Positions 1 through 6,042 of a stretch of DNA of 6,058 nt are shown here, piece after piece. The position numbers and the translations under genes are program-made. Location: NCBI RefSeq assembly GCF_032085515.1, contig NZ_JASXSX010000009.1:1-6058 (forward strand), written 5' to 3'. Each line of letters starts with the position of its first letter. The stretch's first letter is position 1. The notes under the pieces were generated by a model. The model ran no database searches, was not told the DNA's origin, and was given only the letters and a program-made list of their open reading frames with translations. The stretch is from Gleimia hominis (lineage in GTDB: Bacteria; Actinomycetota; Actinomycetes; Actinomycetales; Actinomycetaceae).

Positions 1-309
1 CGCGCGATGCCTTCACCTATACGCCCCCAGCAGGGACGAAACCGGACGGGATAAAAAATCAGTCACAAAAAACCGCGTCAACCCTTAATACGGACGCAGC
101 AAGAACGGGCCTAGGGTTAATACCTTGTTTGATTCAAGGTTTTTGTGCGCGGTTGGCCCCGCCCGCTGACCTCTGACAAGGCGTGAGAGATTCGACGGCC
201 CCTACCCCTCGCCAGGCTTTCGACGTTGCCGCGTGTCAGGAGAACTCGACTAGGGTCGGCATCTTTGAGGTTCCAGATGATCGACGCGACAGAGCGCGAC
301 GTGGCGCTT
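1..309 (-). other. 309-bp stretch beyond HNH in the left arm, no convincing gene
   Basis: Mirror of 5750-6058, with the same nested inverted repeats (64-147) and the same weak five-codon candidate start at 16 reading off the window edge. I see no independent gene. The two window ends are reverse complements to the last base and begin and end with CGCGCG. Confidence 0.55.
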
Positions 310-687
310 CTAATACGTGTAGACCCGAGGTTGTTGCCGCCAACGGTCGTCATCGAGCGCGGTCTGCCTAGAGTGGCAGGGCTTGCACAGGCTTCGCAGG
401 TTCCCAAAGTCGTGGGTGCCGCCATGCTCGAGCGGCAGCACGTGGTGAACCTCTTGGACAGGCGTGTAGCGGCCTTGTTTAAGGCAGTCCTCGCAGAGTG
501 GATGTTGTGCGACGTAGGCGGCGCGGATCTTACGCCACCTAGAGTCGTAGCGTTTATTGATGGCCGGGTCACGCTGATACTTGCGGTAGCGTGCGTCTTC
601 CGCCTTGGCATGGGTCTCGCAGTAGCGTTTGTGGGTGAGCTCGGGGCATCCGGGGTGGGAGCACGGGCGGGCTGGTTTGACCGGCAT
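310..687 (-). CDS. HNH endonuclease, left-arm copy
   Basis: Identical in protein sequence to 5372-5749: 125 aa, C65-x2-C68, HH 81-82, N96, C101-x2-C104-H105. It is the outermost gene of the left arm and reads toward position 1. The same upstream hairpin (714-760) and ribosome site are present. Probably the same gene as the right-arm copy seen twice. Confidence 0.88.
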   Translation of the reverse strand: MPVKPARPCSHPGCPELTHKRYCETHAKAEDARYRKYQRDPAINKRYDSRWRKIRAAYVAQHPLCEDCLKQGRYTPVQEVHHVLPLEHGGTHDFGNLRSLCKPCHSRQTALDDDRWRQQPRVYTY

Positions 688-713
688 CACTGGCTCCTTT
701 TCCGAACATGGTG

Positions 714-760
714 AAGCCCCAAGACACCCAGCCAAATGAACTGGCCGCGTCTTGGGGCTT
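714..760. terminator. Left-arm copy of the 12-bp stem-loop
   Basis: Exact mirror of 5299-5345. Here the plus strand reads the stem followed by TTTTCCTACTTTT, a terminator-like order for transcription running toward the centre, opposite to the genes of this arm. Confidence 0.45.
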
Positions 761-837
761 TTCCTACTTTTCAACCACTTACAGTATTTCACCCTGAAAA
801 CGGGTTTTCCATCGCCTGGTTCGGATACCTGCTAACG

Positions 838-857
838 CTTGGGTGCAACTACCCAAG
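838..857. repeat. Left-arm copy of the 7-bp stem hairpin
   Basis: Exact mirror of 5202-5221. On the plus strand CTTGGGT and ACCCAAG are followed by GCTTTT, so it is terminator-like only for inward transcripts. Confidence 0.6.
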
Positions 858-861
858 GCTT

Positions 862-1329
862 TTAGACTCGGCCGTAGAGAGCAACAGCGAGCCGGTCAAG
901 AGCACGGTTCTTCCTGCGGTAGACACTATCGCGCTCAATGTAAAAATGGTCGCTGATCATTGCTACCCGCTCGTCTTGGCTGCCTTCCCCGAGAAAGAAG
1001 TTCTCGAGCACGTATTGATCATCTTCGGAGATAACTTCCCATGCGGGCAGGAACCACGCCAAGTATTGACGCGCCTGAATCTCGCGCTGGTTAAGCAAGT
1101 CAATGCGATCCAGCGTAGCGGCAATCCGGGCCTGCCCAGCATGGGGATCCGGGTTGCGTGGCATCCCGTCGAGTTTCGCTGATGCCGGAGCAGCGAGGTC
1201 TTCGCGCAGCTGGCGGGCTTCAGAAGCGGTCTCCTCTGGGGTATTGGCGGCGTTTTCCATCACCGGATAGTCTTGCAGCGCTTTGATCGCGGCCTTGCGG
1301 GTGTCGAGGTATTTGGTCATCACATGCAT
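862..1329 (-). CDS. ArpU/DUF1492-like regulator, left-arm copy
   Basis: Identical in protein sequence to 4730-5197 (155 aa, C-terminal helix-turn-helix-like segment 134-153). It has the same 10-nt overlap with the end of the helicase frame and the same ribosome site. Because translation of the left helicase stops early at 2217, coupling to this gene would be weaker if the left arm were real. Probably the same gene as the right-arm copy seen twice. Confidence 0.7.
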   Translation of the reverse strand: MHVMTKYLDTRKAAIKALQDYPVMENAANTPEETASEARQLREDLAAPASAKLDGMPRNPDPHAGQARIAATLDRIDLLNQREIQARQYLAWFLPAWEVISEDDQYVLENFFLGEGSQDERVAMISDHFYIERDSVYRRKNRALDRLAVALYGRV

Positions 1330-2696
1330 GATGTGTCCTTCCTGGTGGTTGTGTGAATTTCGTGTACGACCGCGTCGATCAACGCAGCCTGCGTATCGTT
1401 TTTGGCATCGAGCGCTTTCAGGACGGCTTCATCGAGCGTTCCTTCAGCGACCAGATGCGTGATCGTGACCGGCTCGGCCTGGCCTTGCCGATAAAGCCGG
1501 GCATTGGTCTGCTGGTAAAGCTCCAGGCTCCACGTCAGGCTGAACCACACCAGCAGATGCCCACCAGCCTGCAAGTTGAGCCCGTGACCAGCGGATGCTG
1601 GATGAATCAACCCGAGGGGTATTTCGCCGTTGTTCCACGCCTCAATATCGGCCGAGGTTTTCAACTCGCGAGCCTGTGGGAAGCGGGCGTGGATTCTGGC
1701 GAGGTCGTGTTTGAACCAGTAGGCAACCAGCAGGTTTTGCCCGTTGGCTGCTTCGATGAGGTCTTCGAGGGCGTCGAGCTTCCGATCATGCACGCCTGCC
1801 CACTGAGCATCGCCTGTGTAGATTGCGCCCGATGCTAACTGCAGCAGCTTGCCCGACAGCGCGGCAGCATTAGCTGCATCAACCGTCGCCTCACCGAGTT
1901 GGAGTACGAGGTCTGCCTTGAGCTGCTCGTAGACCTTGCGCTCCTTCGGTTCCAGCACCACAGGCGTTGTCGTCACCGTCAACGGCGGGAGCATCAGGTG
2001 GTCGGTGGTTCGCATCGACAACGTCATGTCACCAATCGCCGCATAGATCTCGTCCTCAGCACCCGCGCGAGGCTTGTAGGTGAACACCTGCATCCCACCC
2101 CGCTTATCGGGCACGAACCAACGCTCGCGATAACGGGTGATGAACCGTCCGAGCCGAGTTCCGCCGTCGAGGAGACGGAACTGCGCCCAGATGTCCATCA
2201 GCCCGTTCGATGCGGGCTATCCGGTGCGGCCGACCCAGCGCTTCACGGGCGGCCGCATCTTCAGCAGCGCAGTCAACCGATTGTCGCGGTGGTTCTGGTA
2301 GCTGGCGAGTTCGTCCAGGACGACCATGTCAATAGGCCCCTGGGGGCCGTAGTGGCTGACGAGCCACGGGATGTTTTCCCGGTTGATGACCGTCACCGTC
2401 GCCGACGCCGCGAGAGCATCCAGCCGGTCTTGTTTGGTGCCAACAGCGACCGCAACCGTCAAACCTTCGAGGTGATCCCATTTGGCTATTTCGGCTGGCC
2501 ACGTATCGCGGGCAACTCGCAGCGGCGCGATGACGAGGACGCGGTGGACGGTGAAGTAGTCGAGCATGAGCTGCCAGATCGCCGTCAGGGTGATCACCGA
2601 TTTGCCCATGCCAAGACCGAGGAATACTGCGGCCTCATAGTGGTCGATGATGAACTGGGTTGCTTGTGTTTGGTAGTTATGCGGCTGATAGTGCAT
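1320..2696 (-). pseudogene. SNF2-family helicase, left-arm copy with premature stop
   Basis: This is the twin of the intact gene at 3363-4739, with start codon complement at 2694-2696. Nineteen substitutions at 2218-2345 change the protein between motif II and motif III. ACG for T160 of the conserved GTP becomes TAG (2217-2219), so translation stops after 159 aa. The product would keep Walker A and an altered motif II (VLDELA in place of VIDELS) but lose motifs III to VI, including both arginine-finger candidates. An in-frame ATG at 2198 (M167) begins an open remainder of 292 aa, but I see no reason to think it is a separate gene. The cluster may be sequence error, in which case the gene is not really broken. 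Confidence 0.85.
2218..2345 (-). other. 128-bp substitution cluster breaking arm identity
   Basis: Compared with 3714-3841, this segment has 19 substitutions and no indels, while the remaining roughly 2862 bp of the arm match. Eighteen of the 19 are transversions; only 3714 T versus C is a transition. By codon position they fall 8, 5 and 6, so there is no third-position bias. Only the changes at 3725 and 3773 are silent, and one change creates a stop. The altered bases on the right-arm coding strand include A, C, G and T. The pattern fits one low-quality or damaged segment of read length better than evolved divergence. Confidence 0.92.
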
Positions 2697-2952
2697 CACA
2701 CACCTCCCTAATACCGTCAGCTGAATCAATGACGAAAGTGGTGAATCCTTGGTTTTGTAGTTGTTTCATCCGGTGTTCTTGGATTGGGCGGGGCTTCCTG
2801 CCTGGTGTTTTGACCTCGACGAAAACGGCCCGTCCGTCGCGGAGGCAGATACGGTCTGGTACTCCCGTGGTTCCAGGGCAGATGAGTTTCCAGCACAACC
2901 CGCCCATGTCTTCAACGGTTTTTCGCAGTTGTTGTTCTAGTTGTTTTTCCAT
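2677..2952 (-). CDS. VRR-NUC domain nuclease, left-arm copy
   Basis: Identical in protein sequence to the right-arm gene at 3107-3382: 91 aa with GVPD (D33), E46-x-K48 and Q58. Start (ATG complement at 2950-2952), ribosome site and the 20-nt overlap with the helicase are the same. It reads away from the centre, so the two copies are divergent, with 154 bp between their start codons. If the palindrome is an artefact, this is the same gene counted twice. Confidence 0.88.
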   Translation of the reverse strand: MEKQLEQQLRKTVEDMGGLCWKLICPGTTGVPDRICLRDGRAVFVEVKTPGRKPRPIQEHRMKQLQNQGFTTFVIDSADGIREVCDALSAA

Positions 2953-2990
2953 GTCACATCTCCTTGTGGTTGGAGAAGTGTAGGGCGTGT

Positions 2991-3068
2991 AGGTCTATAT
3001 ATATTAATCGCGTAGAAAAAATAGAAATGAAAAAATATTTTTTCTATATATAAATAGGGAAACAACCA
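2991..3068. other. AT-rich central spacer between the arms
   Basis: These 78 bp contain only 17 G or C, far fewer than the arms. They hold no gene. The flanks 2991-3012 and 3047-3068 are not reverse complements of each other, so this part is not palindromic. CTATATATA occurs twice as a direct repeat (2995-3003 and 3044-3052). The TA-rich stretches could supply -10-like elements for the outward operons (for example TATAAA at 3049-3054), but I see no convincing -35 box at the right distance. It could be the true upstream region of the operon, a divergent promoter region, or the loop of a fold-back event. Confidence 0.85.
3013..3046. repeat. Small central palindrome (11-bp stems, 12-nt A-rich loop)
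   Basis: TAGAAAAAATA at 3013-3023 is the exact reverse complement of TATTTTTTCTA at 3036-3046, with a 12-nt loop between. Its axis (3029.5) is the axis of the whole inverted repeat. Read on the plus strand, a T-rich stem strand is followed by CTATATATA. This A/T hairpin would be weak as RNA and has no GC stem, so it is not a normal intrinsic terminator. It may be a site that favours strand folding or switching, or an upstream element of the VRR-NUC operon. Confidence 0.8.
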
Positions 3069-3106
3069 ACACGCCCTACACTTCTCCAACCACAAGGAGA
3101 TGTGAC

Positions 3107-3382
3107 ATGGAAAAACAACTAGAACAACAACTGCGAAAAACCGTTGAAGACATGGGCGGGTTGTGCTGGAAACTCATCTGCCCTGGAACCACGGGAGTAC
3201 CAGACCGTATCTGCCTCCGCGACGGACGGGCCGTTTTCGTCGAGGTCAAAACACCAGGCAGGAAGCCCCGCCCAATCCAAGAACACCGGATGAAACAACT
3301 ACAAAACCAAGGATTCACCACTTTCGTCATTGATTCAGCTGACGGTATTAGGGAGGTGTGTGATGCACTATCAGCCGCATAA
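3107..3382 (+). CDS. VRR-NUC domain nuclease (phage type)
   Basis: A 91-aa protein that is essentially a stand-alone VRR-NUC domain, a member of the PD-(D/E)xK nuclease fold. In the family this domain is a metal-dependent, structure-specific DNA nuclease; phage versions are usually short single-domain proteins like this one. The visible core is an N-terminal Glu-rich helix (E2, E6), GVPD at residues 30-33 with the likely metal ligand D33, then FVEVK at 44-48 giving the E46-x-K48 catalytic pair, and Q58 in the following helix. The start is ATG 3107, preceded by AAGGAG at 3094-3099. It is the first gene of the operon and overlaps the helicase start by 20 nt, which suggests coupled translation and a joint role in phage DNA processing or recombination. 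The exact substrate is not known. An identical copy lies at 2677-2952. Confidence 0.92.
   Translation: MEKQLEQQLRKTVEDMGGLCWKLICPGTTGVPDRICLRDGRAVFVEVKTPGRKPRPIQEHRMKQLQNQGFTTFVIDSADGIREVCDALSAA
3351..3356 (+). promoter_or_regulatory. Shine-Dalgarno site that sets the helicase start
   Basis: GGGAGG lies 6 nt before ATG 3363, inside the end of the VRR-NUC gene. This favours ATG 3363 over the in-frame ATT at 3330, and it implies that the helicase is translated by ribosomes finishing the nuclease gene or reloading nearby. Confidence 0.75.
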
Positions 3383-4739
3383 CTACCAAACACAAGCAAC
3401 CCAGTTCATCATCGACCACTATGAGGCCGCAGTATTCCTCGGTCTTGGCATGGGCAAATCGGTGATCACCCTGACGGCGATCTGGCAGCTCATGCTCGAC
3501 TACTTCACCGTCCACCGCGTCCTCGTCATCGCGCCGCTGCGAGTTGCCCGCGATACGTGGCCAGCCGAAATAGCCAAATGGGATCACCTCGAAGGTTTGA
3601 CGGTTGCGGTCGCTGTTGGCACCAAACAAGACCGGCTGGATGCTCTCGCGGCGTCGGCGACGGTGACGGTCATCAACCGGGAAAACATCCCGTGGCTCGT
3701 CAGCCACTACGGCTCCCAGTGGCCGTTTGACATGGTCGTCATCGACGAACTCTCCAGCTTCAAGAACCACCGAGCCAAGCGGTTCACTGCGCTGGTGAAG
3801 ATGCGGCCGCACGTGAAGCGCTGGGTCGGCCTGACCGGAACGCCCGCATCGAACGGGCTGATGGACATCTGGGCGCAGTTCCGTCTCCTCGACGGCGGAA
3901 CTCGGCTCGGACGGTTCATCACCCGTTATCGCGAGCGTTGGTTCGTGCCCGATAAGCGGGGTGGGATGCAGGTGTTCACCTACAAGCCTCGCGCGGGTGC
4001 TGAGGACGAGATCTATGCGGCGATTGGTGACATGACGTTGTCGATGCGAACCACCGACCACCTGATGCTCCCGCCGTTGACGGTGACGACAACGCCTGTG
4101 GTGCTGGAACCGAAGGAGCGCAAGGTCTACGAGCAGCTCAAGGCAGACCTCGTACTCCAACTCGGTGAGGCGACGGTTGATGCAGCTAATGCTGCCGCGC
4201 TGTCGGGCAAGCTGCTGCAGTTAGCATCGGGCGCAATCTACACAGGCGATGCTCAGTGGGCAGGCGTGCATGATCGGAAGCTCGACGCCCTCGAAGACCT
4301 CATCGAAGCAGCCAACGGGCAAAACCTGCTGGTTGCCTACTGGTTCAAACACGACCTCGCCAGAATCCACGCCCGCTTCCCACAGGCTCGCGAGTTGAAA
4401 ACCTCGGCCGATATTGAGGCGTGGAACAACGGCGAAATACCCCTCGGGTTGATTCATCCAGCATCCGCTGGTCACGGGCTCAACTTGCAGGCTGGTGGGC
4501 ATCTGCTGGTGTGGTTCAGCCTGACGTGGAGCCTGGAGCTTTACCAGCAGACCAATGCCCGGCTTTATCGGCAAGGCCAGGCCGAGCCGGTCACGATCAC
4601 GCATCTGGTCGCTGAAGGAACGCTCGATGAAGCCGTCCTGAAAGCGCTCGATGCCAAAAACGATACGCAGGCTGCGTTGATCGACGCGGTCGTACACGAA
4701 ATTCACACAACCACCAGGAAGGACACATCATGCATGTGA
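3363..4739 (+). CDS. SNF2-family DEAD/DEAH-like helicase (phage), intact copy
   Basis: A 458-aa superfamily 2 ATPase of the SNF2 type, expected to use ATP to translocate on double-stranded DNA; its precise phage role (replication, recombination or repair) is not established here. Numbered from ATG 3363: a Q-motif-like region near 3-14; Walker A GLGMGKS at 27-33 (K32); motif Ia VLVIAP at 53-58; motif II IDEL at 127-130 (D128, E129), a DEAH-box variant; motif III LTGTP at 157-161; motif IV-like segment around 321-335; motif V SAGHGLNLQ at 368-376; motif VI QTNARLYRQGQ at 396-406 with arginine-finger candidates R400 and R403. The length fits compact phage SNF2 proteins without accessory domains. 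It overlaps the VRR-NUC gene by 20 nt and the next gene by 10 nt. The pairing with VRR-NUC is recurrent in phages and suggests joint action. The left-arm twin is broken. Confidence 0.94.
   Translation: MHYQPHNYQTQATQFIIDHYEAAVFLGLGMGKSVITLTAIWQLMLDYFTVHRVLVIAPLRVARDTWPAEIAKWDHLEGLTVAVAVGTKQDRLDALAASATVTVINRENIPWLVSHYGSQWPFDMVVIDELSSFKNHRAKRFTALVKMRPHVKRWVGLTGTPASNGLMDIWAQFRLLDGGTRLGRFITRYRERWFVPDKRGGMQVFTYKPRAGAEDEIYAAIGDMTLSMRTTDHLMLPPLTVTTTPVVLEPKERKVYEQLKADLVLQLGEATVDAANAAALSGKLLQLASGAIYTGDAQWAGVHDRKLDALEDLIEAANGQNLLVAYWFKHDLARIHARFPQARELKTSADIEAWNNGEIPLGLIHPASAGHGLNLQAGGHLLVWFSLTWSLELYQQTNARLYRQGQAEPVTITHLVAEGTLDEAVLKALDAKNDTQAALIDAVVHEIHTTTRKDTSCM
4716..4723 (+). promoter_or_regulatory. 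Shine-Dalgarno site that sets the regulator start
   Basis: AGGAAGGA ends 6 nt before ATG 4730, inside the end of the helicase gene. A second in-frame ATG at 4739 would have a spacing of 15 nt, so 4730 is the better start. Confidence 0.7.
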
Positions 4740-5197
4740 TGACCAAATACCTCGACACCCGCAAGGCCGCGATCAAAGCGCTGCAAGACTATCCGGTGAT
4801 GGAAAACGCCGCCAATACCCCAGAGGAGACCGCTTCTGAAGCCCGCCAGCTGCGCGAAGACCTCGCTGCTCCGGCATCAGCGAAACTCGACGGGATGCCA
4901 CGCAACCCGGATCCCCATGCTGGGCAGGCCCGGATTGCCGCTACGCTGGATCGCATTGACTTGCTTAACCAGCGCGAGATTCAGGCGCGTCAATACTTGG
5001 CGTGGTTCCTGCCCGCATGGGAAGTTATCTCCGAAGATGATCAATACGTGCTCGAGAACTTCTTTCTCGGGGAAGGCAGCCAAGACGAGCGGGTAGCAAT
5101 GATCAGCGACCATTTTTACATTGAGCGCGATAGTGTCTACCGCAGGAAGAACCGTGCTCTTGACCGGCTCGCTGTTGCTCTCTACGGCCGAGTCTAA
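4730..5197 (+). CDS. ArpU/DUF1492-like phage transcriptional regulator
   Basis: A 155-aa, mostly helical protein. The C-terminal part has a pattern I recognise from ArpU/RinA/DUF1492-type phage regulators, which resemble sigma-70 region 4: a segment around YVLENFFL (106-112), then DSVYRRKNRALDRLAVALYG (134-153), which looks like the recognition helix of a helix-turn-helix followed by the typical ending. The N-terminal half (about 10-90) is charged and probably helical, without a domain I can name. Proteins of this kind are thought to switch on phage late or packaging genes, and its position just before the HNH/packaging end fits. It overlaps the helicase by 10 nt. The family call rests on motif memory and gene order, not on a profile search; a terminase-associated DNA-binding protein is the main alternative. 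The identical twin is 862-1329. Confidence 0.72.
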   Translation: MHVMTKYLDTRKAAIKALQDYPVMENAANTPEETASEARQLREDLAAPASAKLDGMPRNPDPHAGQARIAATLDRIDLLNQREIQARQYLAWFLPAWEVISEDDQYVLENFFLGEGSQDERVAMISDHFYIERDSVYRRKNRALDRLAVALYGRV

Positions 5198-5201
5198 AAG
5201 C

Positions 5202-5221
5202 CTTGGGTAGTTGCACCCAAG
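5202..5221. repeat. 7-bp stem hairpin after the regulator gene
   Basis: CTTGGGT (5202-5208) and ACCCAAG (5215-5221) flank a 6-nt loop, 5 bp after the stop of the regulator gene. On the plus strand no T-run follows. On the minus strand it is followed by GGCTTTT, so it is terminator-like only for transcripts running inward. The mirror copy is 838-857. Confidence 0.65.
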
Positions 5222-5298
5222 CGTTAGCAGGTATCCGAACCAGGCGATGGAAAACCCGTTTTCAGGGTGAAATACTGTAAGTGGTTGAAAAGTAGGAA

Positions 5299-5345
5299 AA
5301 GCCCCAAGACGCGGCCAGTTCATTTGGCTGGGTGTCTTGGGGCTT
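5299..5345. terminator. 12-bp perfect stem-loop upstream of HNH, possible terminator
   Basis: AAGCCCCAAGAC (5299-5310) pairs perfectly with GTCTTGGGGCTT (5334-5345). The 23-nt loop contains a further GCCA/TGGC pair (5314-5317 and 5325-5328). On the plus strand CACC follows the stem, so it lacks the T-run of an intrinsic terminator in the direction of the genes. On the minus strand the stem is followed by TTTTCCTACTTTT, which is more terminator-like. It may stop antisense transcripts, act as an RNA element in the HNH leader, or be a protein-binding site. The mirror copy is 714-760. Confidence 0.45.
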
Positions 5346-5371
5346 CACCATGTTCGGAAAAGGAGCCAGTG

Positions 5372-5749
5372 ATGCCGGTCAAACCAGCCCGCCCGTGCTC
5401 CCACCCCGGATGCCCCGAGCTCACCCACAAACGCTACTGCGAGACCCATGCCAAGGCGGAAGACGCACGCTACCGCAAGTATCAGCGTGACCCGGCCATC
5501 AATAAACGCTACGACTCTAGGTGGCGTAAGATCCGCGCCGCCTACGTCGCACAACATCCACTCTGCGAGGACTGCCTTAAACAAGGCCGCTACACGCCTG
5601 TCCAAGAGGTTCACCACGTGCTGCCGCTCGAGCATGGCGGCACCCACGACTTTGGGAACCTGCGAAGCCTGTGCAAGCCCTGCCACTCTAGGCAGACCGC
5701 GCTCGATGACGACCGTTGGCGGCAACAACCTCGGGTCTACACGTATTAG
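5372..5749 (+). CDS. HNH endonuclease (phage, packaging-associated type)
   Basis: A 125-aa HNH nuclease. Residues 9-26 hold C9, C14, C23 and H26, a small zinc-knuckle-like N-terminus. The HNH domain follows: C65-x2-C68 as the first zinc pair, the HH pair at 81-82, N96 in GNLRSLC, and C101-x2-C104-H105 as the second zinc pair and final histidine. HNH proteins of this size beside phage terminase genes are known to support terminase cleavage during DNA packaging (HK97 gp74 is the model); that role is inferred here because no terminase is visible. The start is ATG 5372, with AGGAG at 5361-5365. The in-frame upstream GTG 5267 is rejected because it would translate through the 12-bp hairpin and lacks a ribosome site. 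The identical twin is 310-687. Confidence 0.92.
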   Translation: MPVKPARPCSHPGCPELTHKRYCETHAKAEDARYRKYQRDPAINKRYDSRWRKIRAAYVAQHPLCEDCLKQGRYTPVQEVHHVLPLEHGGTHDFGNLRSLCKPCHSRQTALDDDRWRQQPRVYTY

Positions 5750-5911
5750 AAGCGCCACGTCGCGCTCTGTCGCGTCGATCATCTGGAACCTCAAAGATGC
5801 CGACCCTAGTCGAGTTCTCCTGACACGCGGCAACGTCGAAAGCCTGGCGAGGGGTAGGGGCCGTCGAATCTCTCACGCCTTGTCAGAGGTCAGCGGGCGG
5901 GGCCAACCGCG

Positions 5912-5995
5912 CACAAAAACCTTGAATCAAACAAGGTATTAACCCTAGGCCCGTTCTTGCTGCGTCCGTATTAAGGGTTGACGCGGTTTTTTGTG
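5912..5995. repeat. Nested inverted repeats, possible structured RNA or site
   Basis: CACAAAAACC (5912-5921) can pair with GGTTTTTTGTG (5985-5995) with one bulged base. Inside lie ACCTTG/CAAGGT (5919-5924 and 5932-5937, 7-nt loop), which shares three bases with the outer stem, and AACCCT/AGGGTT (5941-5946 and 5974-5979). The T6 run at 5987-5992 follows the last stem after 7 nt, too far for a standard terminator. I cannot assign a function. The mirror copy is 64-147. Confidence 0.4.
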
Positions 5996-6042
5996 ACTGA
6001 TTTTTTATCCCGTCCGGTTTCGTCCCTGCTGGGGGCGTATAG

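Larger units (their letters stand above)
1..2990 (-). repeat. Left arm of a window-wide inverted repeat
   Basis: This arm is the reverse complement of 3069-6058, pairing base i with base 6059-i. I compared the outer 120 bp and the junction at 2990/3069 base by base. The rest is supported by identical translations in several frames on both strands. The only differences found are 19 substitutions at 2218-2345. The arm carries the four genes on the minus strand, reading away from the window centre. Symmetry of both ends to the last base suggests the contig as a whole is palindromic, as in fold-back artefacts. A real inverted duplication cannot be excluded from sequence alone. Confidence 0.98.
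5198..5371 (+). promoter_or_regulatory. Hairpin-rich gap between regulator and HNH gene
   Basis: This 174-bp gap holds three inverted repeats: CTTGGGT/ACCCAAG (5202-5208 and 5215-5221, 6-nt loop) right after the regulator stop; GAAAAC/GTTTTC (5250-5255 and 5258-5263); and a perfect 12-bp pair (5299-5310 and 5334-5345). It is the only real gap in the operon, so it is a reasonable place for the site through which the upstream regulator acts. I see no clear -35/-10 pair. The mirror region is 688-861. Confidence 0.5.

Noticed and set aside
2218..2345. Diversity-generating retroelement template/variable repeat pair
   Set aside because: The 19 differing positions are not adenine-specific in either copy, the target is an ATPase core rather than a ligand-binding C-terminus, no reverse transcriptase is visible, and one change makes a stop.
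2218..2345. Gene conversion from a diverged homologous helicase
   Set aside because: A functional donor should give mostly silent third-position changes and many transitions. Here codon positions are hit 8, 5 and 6 times, 18 of 19 changes are transversions, and a stop arises.
1..2990. Terminal inverted repeats of a linear plasmid or transposon
   Set aside because: The arms make up almost the whole window with no unique interior, no transposase and no telomere protein; TIRs alone would not account for this. Kept only as a weak alternative under the palindrome finding.
3330..3362. Earlier ATT start for the helicase
   Set aside because: ATT is a rare start, no Shine-Dalgarno site precedes it, and GGGAGG at 3351-3356 is well placed for ATG 3363.
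3348..4160. 270-aa minus-strand open frame antisense to the helicase (mirror 1899-2711)
   Set aside because: Lies entirely opposite conserved SNF2 coding sequence, low-complexity His/Arg-rich composition, no ribosome site.
4221..4706. 161-aa minus-strand open frame antisense to the helicase C-terminus (mirror 1353-1838)
   Set aside because: Antisense shadow of motifs IV to VI, with no recognisable domain.
5198..5290. tRNA gene in the gap after the regulator
   Set aside because: No seven-base acceptor stem, anticodon arm or T-loop consensus in proper spacing on either strand; only isolated hairpins.
5267..5371. N-terminal extension of HNH from GTG 5267
   Set aside because: It would translate the perfect 12-bp hairpin and has no ribosome site, while AGGAG at 5361-5365 points to ATG 5372.
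5448..5942. 164-aa plus-strand open frame (mirror 117-611)
   Set aside because: It overlaps the HNH gene out of frame, is rich in Arg, Ser and Thr without domain character, and has no ribosome site; it is a shadow of the HNH coding bias.
5978..6008. Promoter with TTGACG as -35 box
   Set aside because: At 16 to 18 bp downstream there are only T-runs and no TATAAT-like box.
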